Shown here in pieces: positions 8,441 to 18,035 of a stretch of DNA of 64,000 nucleotides. The stretch spans positions 1 to 64,000 of the forward strand of contig JABSPK010000006.1 in the NCBI GenBank assembly GCA_013214065.1, in the 5' to 3' direction. How positions within the stretch are numbered: the stretch's first letter is position 1; every line of letters starts with the position of its first letter. This DNA is from Flavobacteriaceae bacterium (GTDB lineage Bacteria > Bacteroidota > Bacteroidia > Flavobacteriales > Flavobacteriaceae). The notes beneath the pieces were generated by a model, which ran no database searches, was not told where the DNA came from, and worked only from the letters and a program-made list of their open reading frames with translations. Both the position numbers and the translations under genes were made by a program.

Positions 8441-10240
8441 ATGGATAACCTAAATTACGGAATAATCGGTAACTGCCGAAGTGCCGCTTTGATTTCCGAT
8501 ACCGGATCATTGGATTGGTGCTGTTTACCACAGTTCGATTCCTCTTCGATTTTTGCCAAATTACTTGATGAGAAGAAGGGGGGGAGTTTTGAGATTTTGA
8601 CCCGATACAATTACGAAATTACCCAGAAGTACTTTCGCAATACCGCCATTTTGATTACACGGTATTCGGATGGGGAGAATACCTTTGAAGTACACGATTT
8701 TATGCCGCGCTACCATAAGTTGAGCGGCAAATACAATGCGCCACCCGAGGTCGTTCGATACATCAAATACATTTCGGGTGCACCGAAGTTCAGCGTGCTT
8801 TACGACCCGAAACTGGTGTATGCCCAGGGCGAGACCACGAATTACGTTAAGACGAATTTTATCGTCAGCCTGACCAGCAAACGAAAGTTCGATACACTCT
8901 TCCTTTATACATCTTTCGATAAGGAAACGGTGGTCAATGGAGGTGAGATCACCCTGAAAGAAGACGGCTTTTTCTCGATCTGTTATAACGAGAAGATTTT
9001 CAAACCGACGACCGAGAAGGTTTCGTTGGAGCTGGAGCGTACCAAGATCTATTGGTTGGATTGGGTGGATCGTACCCCTTCCTATAAGAAATTCAACGAC
9101 CAAATCATGCGCAGCGCCTTGACGCTAAAGATGTTGACCTATGATAAGACCGGGGCCGTATTGGCCGCTGCCACTACCTCTTTGCCCGAAACCATCGGAG
9201 AGGTCCGGAATTGGGATTACCGCTTTTGTTGGATACGTGATGCCTCAATGGTCATCAAAGTGGTCTCGGAATTAGGTCATAAAAACTCCGCCAAGCGCTA
9301 CTTGCAGTTTATCATCGATTTGATGCCGGATAAGGATGAGAAACTCCAGATCATGTACGGGATCAACAAGGAGAAAAGACTGACCGAGAATACCCTCGAA
9401 CATCTTGAAGGCTACAAGGGATCAAAGCCGGTTCGGACAGGAAATGCCGCCTATAAGCAAAAACAGAACGATATTTACGGCATCTTAATGGATGTCATCT
9501 ACGAGCAGTTGATGAAGTTCAGTAACGATATTGAAAACGGTGAGGAACTTTGGAGTATTACCAAAGGAATCGTTTGGATCGTCAATAAGCACTGGAAGGA
9601 ACCCGATAAGGGTATCTGGGAGTTTCGTGGCGAAGACCGTCATTTCACCTTTTCGAAGGTACTCTGTTGGGTGGCCTTGGATCGTGCCATCAAGGTCGCA
9701 CGCATATTCGGAAAACACGGGAAGATCAAGAAATGGCAACCCATCGAAGAAGAAATTCGGGCCGATATTTACGAAAATGCATGGAACGATGATGTTCAGG
9801 CCTTTGTACAATCCTACGGGTCCTATCACCTGGATGCCTCTGTATTATTGATGGAGTCGTACGGGTTCATCGATGCCAAAGACCCGAAGTTCGTGAGTAC
9901 AGTGAAGGCCATCGAACGTGATTTAAGCAATGACGGACTGTTGTACCGCTATAAAAACGAAGATGATTTCGGCTTGCCCTCTTCTTCATTCACCATTTGT
10001 ACTTTCTGGTTCATCAATGCCTTGTTCAAAATCGGGGAGGAAGAAAAAGCACTTGCCCATTTCGAACAGTTGTTGGGGTATAGCAATCACTTGGGCTTGT
10101 TCAGTGAGGACATCGATTTCAAAACGAAACGGTTGCTCGGGAATTTCCCACAAGCATATTCCCATTTGGCATTGATTGAGTGTGCGATCAACTTTTCACG
10201 CAAACACAGCGAGGAGAAAATTTTGGAATCGATCAGTTAA
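8441..10240 (+). CDS. Glycoside hydrolase family 15 protein (glucoamylase/trehalase type)
   Basis: 599 residues starting MDNLNYGIIGNCRSAALI, the N-terminal super-sandwich domain seen in bacterial GH15 enzymes, followed by an (alpha/alpha)6 barrel. Family landmarks are RNWDYRFCWIRDAS at 256-269, GIWEFRGEDRHFTFSKVLCW, which carries the catalytic acid Glu, and GLFSEDID with GNFPQAYSHLALIE near the C-terminus, which carries the base. No signal peptide is visible, so it should act in the cytosol. GH15 includes both glucoamylases and trehalases. Its divergent position next to otsAB favours turnover of trehalose or a related alpha-glucoside, but the substrate is an inference. Its last 8 bases overlap the convergent decarboxylase gene. 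Confidence 0.88.
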   Translation: MDNLNYGIIGNCRSAALISDTGSLDWCCLPQFDSSSIFAKLLDEKKGGSFEILTRYNYEITQKYFRNTAILITRYSDGENTFEVHDFMPRYHKLSGKYNAPPEVVRYIKYISGAPKFSVLYDPKLVYAQGETTNYVKTNFIVSLTSKRKFDTLFLYTSFDKETVVNGGEITLKEDGFFSICYNEKIFKPTTEKVSLELERTKIYWLDWVDRTPSYKKFNDQIMRSALTLKMLTYDKTGAVLAAATTSLPETIGEVRNWDYRFCWIRDASMVIKVVSELGHKNSAKRYLQFIIDLMPDKDEKLQIMYGINKEKRLTENTLEHLEGYKGSKPVRTGNAAYKQKQNDIYGILMDVIYEQLMKFSNDIENGEELWSITKGIVWIVNKHWKEPDKGIWEFRGEDRHFTFSKVLCWVALDRAIKVARIFGKHGKIKKWQPIEEEIRADIYENAWNDDVQAFVQSYGSYHLDASVLLMESYGFIDAKDPKFVSTVKAIERDLSNDGLLYRYKNEDDFGLPSSSFTICTFWFINALFKIGEEEKALAHFEQLLGYSNHLGLFSEDIDFKTKRLLGNFPQAYSHLALIECAINFSRKHSEEKILESIS

Positions 10241-11678
10241 CGAGCCCTACGGCAAGCTTTTGGGCCTTGCTTTCAAGCTCTTGTAGCAATGCACGCAAGT
10301 GTTCGATCGTGGTAAACGGATTCATTAACGATACCCGTAAATAAAGAATACCACGTAGCTTGGTCTGTACCAAGTAGAACCGGCCCTCTTCCAAGAGAAG
10401 TTGTCTGATTTCAGCATTGATGCCATCCAATTCCGATTCGTTTAGGTCACGATGTGTCCACCTGAAGCAAACAATGTTCGATTGTGGTGGTGTGGCGATT
10501 TCAAACCTGGGATGATTCTTCAGTTCCGTGGCAAAGGCTTTTCCTAAATCGAATTGGCGGGTTACAAAACTGTCAAAGACGGCTTCACTATACACCTTCA
10601 AAAGAAGGAACCAATGGAGGCTCATCATCGTCTTGGTACATTCAAAGGTCTTTTTTCCGCTATTGAACCACTGTTCTTCGAGCGAATCGTCCAATAGATA
10701 ATCCGCGGTCTGGCTGAAGGTATGTTGTGCTTCCCTTTTGTTTTTGAACAGCAATGCCGTTGTAATGGTCGGCAAGAGTAACATTTTGTGGCCATCAATG
10801 ACGACCGAATCGGCCTTTTCGATGCCGGAGACCAATGGGGCGTATTTTTTTGAATAAATAGCGGCCCCGCCATGGGCGCCGTCGACATGGAACCAAAGGT
10901 TGTGTGTTTTAGCGAATTCCGCTATGGCTTCAAGATCATCGTAAGCTCCGGTAGCGGTTGAAGGGGCCGATCCTACAATGGCGAATATCTCGATACCTTT
11001 TGCGGTCGCTTCCTGAAAGTAGGTCTCCAGGTTGGCCACGTCCATTGAGTGGTCTTTTTTACCGGGGATCTTGATGATTCCTTGCTCCCCCAACCCCATA
11101 ACCTTGGCGGCCCGATCGATACAATAGTGGGCCTCTTCGCAAACCATAATGCCCAAAGCACCCTGATGGCCTTCGTTCCAGACATCACCGTTCGCTTTGG
11201 CCCTGCGTGCCGAGAGCATGGCCGTTAGATTGGCCAAAGTACCTCCTGAGGTAAGAAACCCACCGGAGTCTTCGGAATACCCGATACATGCACAAATGCT
11301 ATCAATGACCACACGTTCAATGGCCGATGGGGCCATACCCATTTCATATACGGCCATTCCATTGTTCAATAACCCACTGACCATACTGGTCAAAGCAGTA
11401 AGTGGGGCAGTGGCCGCCACTTGATGCCCGACATAGCGTGGATGATGGGTGTGGATGGTACGGGCCAGGATTTCATCTAAAAAGTCATTGGAATCCCCCT
11501 CTTTCAAAAAGGATTGCCAAAACTCCAGTTCCTTTTCGGGCGTATTCCAGGCAATCACCCTTTCGGTATGTCCTTTGGTCGTCTTTTCAAGATGGGCCGT
11601 CAAGACTTCGATAAAGCGTTTGCCATGGGCCTCAAAGGCTTGTGGATCATACAGCTGGTCAAGCAATTCTTGGTTCAT
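10233..11678 (-). CDS. PLP-dependent group II decarboxylase (aromatic amino acid/glutamate decarboxylase-like)
   Basis: 481 residues of fold-type I PLP decarboxylase. The expected features are present: SGGTLANLTAMLSARR (phosphate binding), HVDGAHGG with the Asp that contacts the pyridine nitrogen, and SVVIDGHKM with the Schiff-base lysine at residue 298. Relatives decarboxylate aromatic amino acids, 2,4-diaminobutyrate or glutamate; the exact substrate is not readable from sequence. It ends 8 bp inside the convergent GH15 gene, and a terminator upstream at 11722-11752 separates it from the fatty-acid operon, so it is probably monocistronic. Confidence 0.87.
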   Translation of the reverse strand: MNQELLDQLYDPQAFEAHGKRFIEVLTAHLEKTTKGHTERVIAWNTPEKELEFWQSFLKEGDSNDFLDEILARTIHTHHPRYVGHQVAATAPLTALTSMVSGLLNNGMAVYEMGMAPSAIERVVIDSICACIGYSEDSGGFLTSGGTLANLTAMLSARRAKANGDVWNEGHQGALGIMVCEEAHYCIDRAAKVMGLGEQGIIKIPGKKDHSMDVANLETYFQEATAKGIEIFAIVGSAPSTATGAYDDLEAIAEFAKTHNLWFHVDGAHGGAAIYSKKYAPLVSGIEKADSVVIDGHKMLLLPTITTALLFKNKREAQHTFSQTADYLLDDSLEEQWFNSGKKTFECTKTMMSLHWFLLLKVYSEAVFDSFVTRQFDLGKAFATELKNHPRFEIATPPQSNIVCFRWTHRDLNESELDGINAEIRQLLLEEGRFYLVQTKLRGILYLRVSLMNPFTTIEHLRALLQELESKAQKLAVGLVN

Positions 11679-11721
11679 GCCATAAAGGTAAACCCAACGG
11701 TCACGCTGGCAAAATGCGGCA

Positions 11722-11752
11722 TAAAAAAAACCGCCCGATAAGGGCGGTTCTC
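11722..11752 (-). terminator. Intrinsic terminator of the fad operon
   Basis: On the minus strand the stem AACCGCCC / GGGCGGTT with a short TTAT-type loop is followed by a run of eight T. It lies 27 bp past the acyl-CoA dehydrogenase stop and before the decarboxylase start, so it closes the marR-fad transcript. Confidence 0.85.
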
Positions 11753-11778
11753 AAATCAGCTTGGTGAAGCTATTTGAA

Positions 11779-13590
11779 TTAGTCGAAGGTATACCCATTA
11801 TCAGCAGCGACCTTATCGGCTATTGCCGTGCGTAAAGCCACTACATTGGGTTGGTTCGTATATTTCGTAAAGCGCTTCAAGCCCATCAACATCATGCGTT
11901 GTTCGTCTCCGTCAGCGAAAGAAACGATGGCTTCCTTCCCTTTTTGGACCACGATGTCAACGGCGCGATAGAGGTACAGGCGTGACATGGCTATTTGGGT
12001 CGCTTGCGCTTCCTCACCATATCGTTTGGCGTTTTTCTCGGTTCGGAGAATAGCCGACTCGGCCAAGTAAACTTGAATCAAAATATCAGAGGCCGCCATT
12101 AAAAGTTGTTGGTGCTTCTCCAATTCGGTCCCATACTTCTGCACCGCACTTCCGGCAACCATCAAAAAGACCTTTTTCAGTCGTGCGACCAAGTCTTTCT
12201 CTTCGGCGAAAAGTTCTGAAAAGTCAGGAGTGTCAAAAGATGGGATACCCATCAGCTCTTCACCGACTGCCGTCGCCGGTCCTAAAAGATCGACATGGCC
12301 TTTCATGGCTTTTTTCACCAACATGCCCACAGCGAGCATGCGGTTGATTTCGTTGGTGCCTTCATAGATGCGGGATATCCGCGCATCCCTCCAGGCCGAC
12401 TCCATCGGGGTATCGGCACTGAAGCCCATGCCCCCGAAAATCTGTATGCCCTCATCGGTAGTGTCCTGAACGTGTTCGGAAACCGCCACTTTCAATATGG
12501 AGCATTCGATGGCATACTCCTCGACACCTTTGAGTTCGGCTTCTTGATGGGTGTTTCCATTCGCTTCGCGGATGGCGATGCGGTCTTCGATATTCTTGGC
12601 GGCACGATAACAGGCTGCCTCATCAACGTAGGCATTGGTCGCCATTTCGGCGATCTTGGCCTTGATGGCCCCGAAATTCATAATCGGCGTCTTGAACTGG
12701 ATGCGTTCGTTGGCGTAGTTTACCGCTTCATTGATTACGCGCCGTTGCGCCTCCAAACAGGCGGCTGCCAATTTGATTCGGCCCACGTTCAAGGCGTTCA
12801 TGGCGATTTTGAATCCGTTACCACGCTCCGACAACATATTTTCGACCGGAACAACGGTCTCATTGAAGAAGACTTGACGTGTTGAGGAGGAATGGATACC
12901 TAATTTCTTCTCTTCGTCGCCTAGGGTGATACCATTGCCCGGGTCGTTCTCGACGATAAAACCGGTAATGTTCTTATCGTCTTCGATGCGTGCGAAAACA
13001 ATGAAAAGGCTGCAGAAACCGGCATTCGAAATCCACATTTTCTGCCCGGTGATCTTGTACGATTTGCCATCTTCCGAAAGCACCGCCTTGGTCTTCCCGG
13101 AGTTGGCGTCCGATCCTGCCCCGGGCTCGGTAAGGCAATAAGCCCCGAACCATTCACCAGAGGCCAATTTGGGCACATATTTTTGTTTCTGCTCTTCGGT
13201 TCCGTATAAAGTAATGGGCATGGTACCGATACCGGTATGTGCCCCGAAAGCCGTACTGAACGAACCGGTCGCACCTGAGATGTAATCACAAACCAACATG
13301 GTCGAAACAAAACCCATACCCATTCCGCCATAGGCTTCTGGGACCGCTATGCTCAACAAGCCCAACTCACCTGCTTCACGCATAGCTTCTTCGGTATAGG
13401 CGTAATCTTTCTTCTCAAACTTCTCCCAATGCGCCCAAAGTTTTCGATCGACGAATTCTTTGGTGCTTTCTCGCATCATTTGCTGTTCTTCGGTCAGGTC
13501 TTCTAGGGTGAAAACTTCCTCGCATTGCGTTTCTTTGACCAGAAACTGGCCGCCACGAAGGATTTCCTTTTCCATTGTTTCAGTACTCAT
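11779..13590 (-). CDS. Acyl-CoA dehydrogenase
   Basis: 603 residues, longer than the ~380-residue short- and medium-chain enzymes, with a C-terminal extension of about 150 residues as in VLCAD/ACAD9-type proteins. Landmarks: FVDRKLWAHWEKFE at the N-terminus, AYCLTEPGAGSDANS and WISNAGF in the FAD/substrate region, and IYEGTNEINR with the likely catalytic base Glu 410. It should catalyse the first, FAD-dependent step of beta-oxidation on long-chain acyl-CoA. It is the last gene of the marR-fadN-thiolase-dehydrogenase operon, 20 bp after the thiolase stop. Confidence 0.93.
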   Translation of the reverse strand: MSTETMEKEILRGGQFLVKETQCEEVFTLEDLTEEQQMMRESTKEFVDRKLWAHWEKFEKKDYAYTEEAMREAGELGLLSIAVPEAYGGMGMGFVSTMLVCDYISGATGSFSTAFGAHTGIGTMPITLYGTEEQKQKYVPKLASGEWFGAYCLTEPGAGSDANSGKTKAVLSEDGKSYKITGQKMWISNAGFCSLFIVFARIEDDKNITGFIVENDPGNGITLGDEEKKLGIHSSSTRQVFFNETVVPVENMLSERGNGFKIAMNALNVGRIKLAAACLEAQRRVINEAVNYANERIQFKTPIMNFGAIKAKIAEMATNAYVDEAACYRAAKNIEDRIAIREANGNTHQEAELKGVEEYAIECSILKVAVSEHVQDTTDEGIQIFGGMGFSADTPMESAWRDARISRIYEGTNEINRMLAVGMLVKKAMKGHVDLLGPATAVGEELMGIPSFDTPDFSELFAEEKDLVARLKKVFLMVAGSAVQKYGTELEKHQQLLMAASDILIQVYLAESAILRTEKNAKRYGEEAQATQIAMSRLYLYRAVDIVVQKGKEAIVSFADGDEQRMMLMGLKRFTKYTNQPNVVALRTAIADKVAADNGYTFD

Positions 13591-13610
13591 AGCTTATCTT
13601 ATTCAATTAA

Positions 13611-14801
13611 TCAATTCAAAAATTCAAATATTCCAGCGGCACCTTGACCGGTACCCACGCACATGGTCACCATGCCGTGTTTGCCCTGCATGTTCCTTTT
13701 TCGCATCTCGTCGAAGAGTTGTACCGAAAGTTTGGCCCCGGTACAGCCAAGGGGGTGTCCAAGGGCAATGGCACCACCATTGACGTTGATGATGTCAGGA
13801 TTCAATCCCAATTCACGGATCACCGCTAAAGATTGGGAGGCAAAGGCTTCGTTCAACTCGATCAATTCGATATCGTTCTGTGAAAGTCCTGCCTGCTTCA
13901 AAGCTTTCGGCACGGCTGCCACCGGACCGATGCCCATAATTCGGGGTGGAACCCCCGCAGCGGCATAGTTGACCAAACGGGCGACGGGTTCAAGATTCAA
14001 TTCCTTGACCATTTCTTCACTCATGACCATAACGAAGGCGGCGCCGTCGCTGGTCTGCGAAGAATTGCCCGCGGTTACGCTCCCGTTGGCGGCAAATACC
14101 GGCCGTAACTTTGCGAGTGCTTCTTTTGAAGTACCTCTTCGCGGACCTTCATCTTTGGTTACGGAGAACTTTTTGGATGCTCGCTTACCGTTTCCGTCGA
14201 CATAGGTCTGTTCGACTTCTATGGGCACGATTTGATCCTGAAAACGGTCTTCATCAAGCGCTTTCAAGGCTTTCATATGCGAATGGTAGGCGAATTCGTC
14301 TTGGTCTTCACGCGAAACCTTGTATTCTTGTGCGACCGCTTCGGCCGTATTTCCCATTCCCCAATAGTAATCTTCGTGTCCCGAACGGACTAGATCGTAG
14401 TTCAATTCGGTCTTGAATCCCGTCATGGGTACGGAGCTCATACTTTCAACACCCCCGGCGATGATGCAATCAGCCATTCCGGCCTGTATTTTAGCGGAAG
14501 CGATCCCGATGGTTTCCAATCCTGAAGAACAGAATCGATTAACGGTTACGCCGGGTACATCGACGATGTCCAATCCCATCAAGGAAATCAATCGGGCCAT
14601 GTTCAAGCCTTGCGAGCCTTCGGGCATGGCATTACCGACGATAACGTCATCAATCCTGGTTTTATCGAACTCAGGCAATTGCCCGACCAAATGTTCGATG
14701 GTCTCCGCTGCCAATTCATCGGCCCTTTTGAATCGGAACCCTCCTCTTTTGGATTTGCCGACCGCGGTGCGGTATCCTTTGACTATATATGCTGTTTTCA
14801 T
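13611..14801 (-). CDS. fadA: Acetyl-CoA C-acyltransferase (3-ketoacyl-CoA thiolase)
   Basis: 396 residues of a degradative thiolase. The acyl-accepting Cys 91 is in [30 protein letters not shown] (catalytic His) and [10 protein letters not shown] (second Cys) are all present in order. The enzyme cleaves 3-ketoacyl-CoA with CoA to release acetyl-CoA, the last beta-oxidation step. It starts 4 bp after the stop of the multifunctional dehydrogenase/hydratase gene, so the two are almost certainly co-translated, as FadB-FadA type complexes usually are. Confidence 0.93.
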   Translation of the reverse strand: MKTAYIVKGYRTAVGKSKRGGFRFKRADELAAETIEHLVGQLPEFDKTRIDDVIVGNAMPEGSQGLNMARLISLMGLDIVDVPGVTVNRFCSSGLETIGIASAKIQAGMADCIIAGGVESMSSVPMTGFKTELNYDLVRSGHEDYYWGMGNTAEAVAQEYKVSREDQDEFAYHSHMKALKALDEDRFQDQIVPIEVEQTYVDGNGKRASKKFSVTKDEGPRRGTSKEALAKLRPVFAANGSVTAGNSSQTSDGAAFVMVMSEEMVKELNLEPVARLVNYAAAGVPPRIMGIGPVAAVPKALKQAGLSQNDIELIELNEAFASQSLAVIRELGLNPDIINVNGGAIALGHPLGCTGAKLSVQLFDEMRKRNMQGKHGMVTMCVGTGQGAAGIFEFLN

Positions 14802-14805
14802 GTTT

Positions 14806-17211
14806 TTAGTTTCTAAGGGGTTTTCCTGTTTTCAACATATGCTGAATGCGTTCAAGGGTCTTCCTTTCGGTACAAAGGGAAAGAAAGGCTTCGCGTTCGA
14901 TATCCAGAAGGTATTGCTCCGAAACCATCGTGGGCTCCGAAAGGTCACCTCCTGCCATAACGTAAGCCAACTTGTTCGCTATTTTCTTATCGTGTTCACT
15001 GATGTAACGGCTGGCTTCCATGGCATCGGTGCCGACCAAGAACATACCCAAGGCCTGTTTTCCCAATACTTTCACGTCTTTGCGACTTGGCGGTTTGGTG
15101 TAGCCTGCTTCGGCCATCAATTTCGCGTGGGCCTTGGCCGTAGCGATCTGGCGGTCTTTGTTGACCACGACCACATCCTTACCCTTTTGTAAGATGCCCA
15201 AATCGAAGGCCTCATAAGCCGATGTGGATACCTTGGCCATTCCGATCGTCAAAAAGTATTCTTGTAAGATGTTCAACTCGACATCCCCTTTACGGAAAGA
15301 GTCTGAGGCCCGCATGGCGAATTCCTTGGATCCACCACCACCCGGGATGACCCCGACACCGAACTCGACAAGCCCGATATAGGTCTCTGCCGCTGCAACG
15401 ACTTTGTCGGCATGCAATGACAGTTCGCAACCCCCACCCAAACACATGCCATGGGGGGCTGAAATAGTCGGAATCGATGAATACCGCATGCGCATCATCG
15501 TATCTTGAAACATCTTGATGGCCATGTTCAGCTCATCATATTCTTGTTCGACGGCCATCATGAAGATCATGCCGATATTCGCACCCACTGAAAAGTTGGC
15601 AGCCTGATTTCCGACGACCAAGCCTTGAAAGTCTTTTTCCGCAAGGTCAATGGCCTTATTCAAACCGGCTAAAACATCGCCACCGATGGTGTTCATTTTG
15701 GACTGGAACTCACAGTTTAGGATGCCATCTCCCAAATCTTCGATGACAACACCAGAATTTTTGAAGACCTCATTACTCTTACGGATATTGTCAAGAATGA
15801 TAAACGCGTCCTGTCCGGGTACTTTCACCATTGCTTTTTTCGGAATATCGTAATAGTGGGTGGCCCCATCCTTAACCGAATAAAAGGAGCTGATACCGGC
15901 CGCTTGCATTTCAGTGACCCAAGCCGCTGGCTCCTGTCCTTCGGCCTTGATGAACTCCAATCCTTTATCGATCCCGACGGCGTCCCAAATCTGGAATGGG
16001 CCGTGTTCCCAGCCGAAACCGGCTTTCATGGCGTCATCGATTTTATAGAGTTCGTCGGTAATTTCAGGAATGCGATGTGATACGTAAGCGAACAATTGCC
16101 CGAAGCTTTTTCTGTAGAATTCCCCGGCCTTGTCTTTTCCGCCACACAAGACAGCGAAGCGATCGACCACTTTGTCAATGGTCTTCGTTAGTTCCAAAGT
16201 CGCGAATTTCGCCGATTTTTTGGAGCGGTACTCCATACTGTCGAGATCCAGGGTAAGGATCTCACTTTTTCCGGCATCGTTCTTTACTTTTTTGTAAAAA
16301 CCTTGTCCCGACTTACTGCCCAACCATTTGTTGGCCATGAGGGTATCGATGAAATCAGGAAGTTTGAAAAGGCCATGTCTTTCGTCATCGGGGCAGTTTT
16401 CATAGAGCCCGTTGGCGACATGCACCAAGGTGTCAAGACCGACGACATCCACGGTGCGGAAGGTGGCTGATTTAGGTCTTCCGATAACGGGACCGGTCAG
16501 TTTGTCGACTTCCTCAACAGTCATTCCAAGGTCTTTCACCGCATGAAAGAGACTCATGATGCTGAAAATACCGATCCTGTTTCCGATAAAAGCCGGCGTG
16601 TCTTTGGCCACCACGGAGGTTTTTCCCAAAAACTGTTCGCCATAACCATTTAACAACGTAAGGACCTCCGAATCGGTTTTCGGACCTGGGATGATCTCAA
16701 AGAGCTTGAGGTATCTGGCAGGATTGAAGAAGTGGGTTCCGCAAAAATGTTTTTGGAAATCCTCACTTCTTCCCTCACTCATGAAATGTATCGGAATGCC
16801 CGAGGTATTCGAAGTGATCAAGGTACCCGGTTTCCGGTGCTTTTCGATGTTTTCGAACACTTGTTTTTTGATGTCGAGCCGTTCTACAACGACTTCGATG
16901 ATCCAATCGACATCTTTGATCTTGGCGATATCGTCTTCCAAGTTCCCGGTGCTGATGCGATTGGCGAATTTTTGATGATAGATGGGGGAAGGTTTGCCCT
17001 TTAGGGCGGCTTTAAGTGAATCGTTGACGATCCGGTTGCGGACGGCCTTGTCCTCAAGGGTGAGCCCTTTGGCCTTTTCGGCATCGCTCAGTTCCCTGGG
17101 TACGATATCCAAAAGCAAAACTTCGACCCCGATATTTGCGAAATGACAGGCAATGCCACTTCCCATAATTCCGGAACCGATTACCGCAACATTATTGATG
17201 TGCCTTTTCAT
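14806..17211 (-). CDS. fadN: 3-hydroxyacyl-CoA dehydrogenase / enoyl-CoA hydratase (FadN-type)
   Basis: 801 residues. The dehydrogenase half comes first (Rossmann motif VIGSGIMGSGIA at 10-21 and the catalytic His in GTHFFNPARYLKLFE), and the crotonase half is C-terminal (GGGCELSLHAD, GVGVIPGGGGSKE). This order, opposite to E. coli FadB, matches Bacillus FadN and the usual Bacteroidota enzyme. It hydrates enoyl-CoA and oxidises 3-hydroxyacyl-CoA with NAD+. It lies 19 bp downstream of marR and 4 bp upstream of the thiolase gene. Confidence 0.93.
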   Translation of the reverse strand: MKRHINNVAVIGSGIMGSGIACHFANIGVEVLLLDIVPRELSDAEKAKGLTLEDKAVRNRIVNDSLKAALKGKPSPIYHQKFANRISTGNLEDDIAKIKDVDWIIEVVVERLDIKKQVFENIEKHRKPGTLITSNTSGIPIHFMSEGRSEDFQKHFCGTHFFNPARYLKLFEIIPGPKTDSEVLTLLNGYGEQFLGKTSVVAKDTPAFIGNRIGIFSIMSLFHAVKDLGMTVEEVDKLTGPVIGRPKSATFRTVDVVGLDTLVHVANGLYENCPDDERHGLFKLPDFIDTLMANKWLGSKSGQGFYKKVKNDAGKSEILTLDLDSMEYRSKKSAKFATLELTKTIDKVVDRFAVLCGGKDKAGEFYRKSFGQLFAYVSHRIPEITDELYKIDDAMKAGFGWEHGPFQIWDAVGIDKGLEFIKAEGQEPAAWVTEMQAAGISSFYSVKDGATHYYDIPKKAMVKVPGQDAFIILDNIRKSNEVFKNSGVVIEDLGDGILNCEFQSKMNTIGGDVLAGLNKAIDLAEKDFQGLVVGNQAANFSVGANIGMIFMMAVEQEYDELNMAIKMFQDTMMRMRYSSIPTISAPHGMCLGGGCELSLHADKVVAAAETYIGLVEFGVGVIPGGGGSKEFAMRASDSFRKGDVELNILQEYFLTIGMAKVSTSAYEAFDLGILQKGKDVVVVNKDRQIATAKAHAKLMAEAGYTKPPSRKDVKVLGKQALGMFLVGTDAMEASRYISEHDKKIANKLAYVMAGGDLSEPTMVSEQYLLDIEREAFLSLCTERKTLERIQHMLKTGKPLRN

Positions 17212-17230
17212 GTAACTTATGATGGATTAA

Positions 17231-17677
17231 TTAGTTCGTTGATTTGATATAGATTTCCTTGTCGGCGATCAATTTGTTGATCGCCTCCATGGTCTTGTAG
17301 AAGCCTTTCAATTCGTTTTCACCGACCGTTCCTTGAACGACATCATTGAACCGCATGACCACTTCTTTCGAGTCTTTGCGCTTCTCGATACCCAGTGCGG
17401 TCAAATGGATCAAGACACCACGACCATCTTTGGGGTTGGGCCTGCGTTCGATGTATCCCTTTTCTTCAATACTTTTCAAAATGCGGGAAAGGCTGGTCGC
17501 CTCCATGCCCATTCTCGGGCCAAGGGCGGTACTCGGTGTCCCTTTTTTGGCATCGATACTCAACAACGTAAAGCCAATGGCCATAGTCAGCCCATAGTTC
17601 TTTGCTTCTTCGTTGTACATTTTTGTGACCGCTTGCCAAGTTGCACGGAGTGCCCAGTCGATTGTGACTTCTTTCAT
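17231..17677 (-). CDS. MarR family transcriptional regulator of the fad operon
   Basis: 148 residues with the MarR winged helix: recognition region MGMEATSLSRILKSIEEKGYIERRPNPKDGRGVLIHLTALG (described here by its parts: helix SLSRILKSIEEKGY, then the wing PNPKDGR). It is the first gene of the beta-oxidation operon. A perfect 24-bp palindrome (17708-17731) sits 30 bp before its start codon and right upstream of a -7 box, so it very likely represses its own operon and is relieved by a fatty acid or acyl-CoA. The ligand is inferred from the neighbours. Confidence 0.88.
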   Translation of the reverse strand: MKEVTIDWALRATWQAVTKMYNEEAKNYGLTMAIGFTLLSIDAKKGTPSTALGPRMGMEATSLSRILKSIEEKGYIERRPNPKDGRGVLIHLTALGIEKRKDSKEVVMRFNDVVQGTVGENELKGFYKTMEAINKLIADKEIYIKSTN

Positions 17678-17694
17678 TTGGGAAATTTCGATTC

Positions 17695-17702
17695 CAAAGA
17701 TA
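17695..17702 (-). promoter_or_regulatory. -7 box of the marR-fad operon promoter
   Basis: TATCTTTG on the minus strand is an exact TAnnTTTG match, 17 bp before the marR ATG. The -33 region would fall inside the adjacent palindrome, where no good TTG is present, suggesting a weak or regulated promoter. Confidence 0.55.
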
Positions 17703-17707
17703 CTAAA

Positions 17708-17731
17708 ATTTATTATGCATGCATAATAAAT
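17708..17731. promoter_or_regulatory. Perfect 24-bp palindrome, probable MarR operator
   Basis: The half-site ATTTATTATGCA is followed directly by its exact reverse complement with no spacer. It begins 5 bp upstream of the -7 box of the marR promoter and so covers the spacer and -33 region, the classical place for a repressor site. It is AT-rich and lacks a T-run, so it is not a terminator. I saw no second copy in the window, including before the acyl-CoA ligase gene. Confidence 0.75.
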
Positions 17732-17774
17732 GTTTAAGCGATCACTATTCGGCTGTGACGTTTAAATCGAAAAT

Positions 17775-18023
17775 TCAGGATGGGTTTTGCCCTCTTTTTT
17801 TGAGTTCACTCCCGACACTGGAAGCGAAAAGGGCCGGAAATATGGAAAGTGGTCCGAACACCGTAGGAACCAAGAACAAAATCGAGGAATTACCGCCATC
17901 GCTACTTTCCATGATACCGTAAACCAGCATCACGACCGTAAACAGCAAGGCTACGATACTCAGACCGAGTAAGATCTTTTGCGCCTTCTTCAATTGTTCG
18001 GTGGTGTATTTTTCGTAAGCCAT
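17775..18023 (-). CDS. Small two-TM membrane protein of unknown function
   Basis: 82 residues. A short charged N-terminus (TEQLKKAQK) is followed by two hydrophobic segments (about 17-36 and 47-68) and a Lys/Arg tail, so it should sit in the inner membrane. I do not recognise the family. It begins 12 bp after the stop of the acyl-CoA ligase gene and is probably co-transcribed with it. A role in fatty-acid uptake or membrane handling is only a guess from position. Confidence 0.65.
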   Translation of the reverse strand: MAYEKYTTEQLKKAQKILLGLSIVALLFTVVMLVYGIMESSDGGNSSILFLVPTVFGPLSIFPALFASSVGSELKKRGQNPS

Positions 18024-18035
18024 GGCAATCAGGGA

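Noticed and set aside
14413-15192. 259-codon open frame on the plus strand
   Set aside because: Antisense to the thiolase and fadN genes, crossing their boundary; no family resemblance.
17708-17731. The palindrome as a terminator of the small membrane-protein gene
   Set aside because: The stem is almost all A/T, no T-run follows, and it sits against a -7 box.
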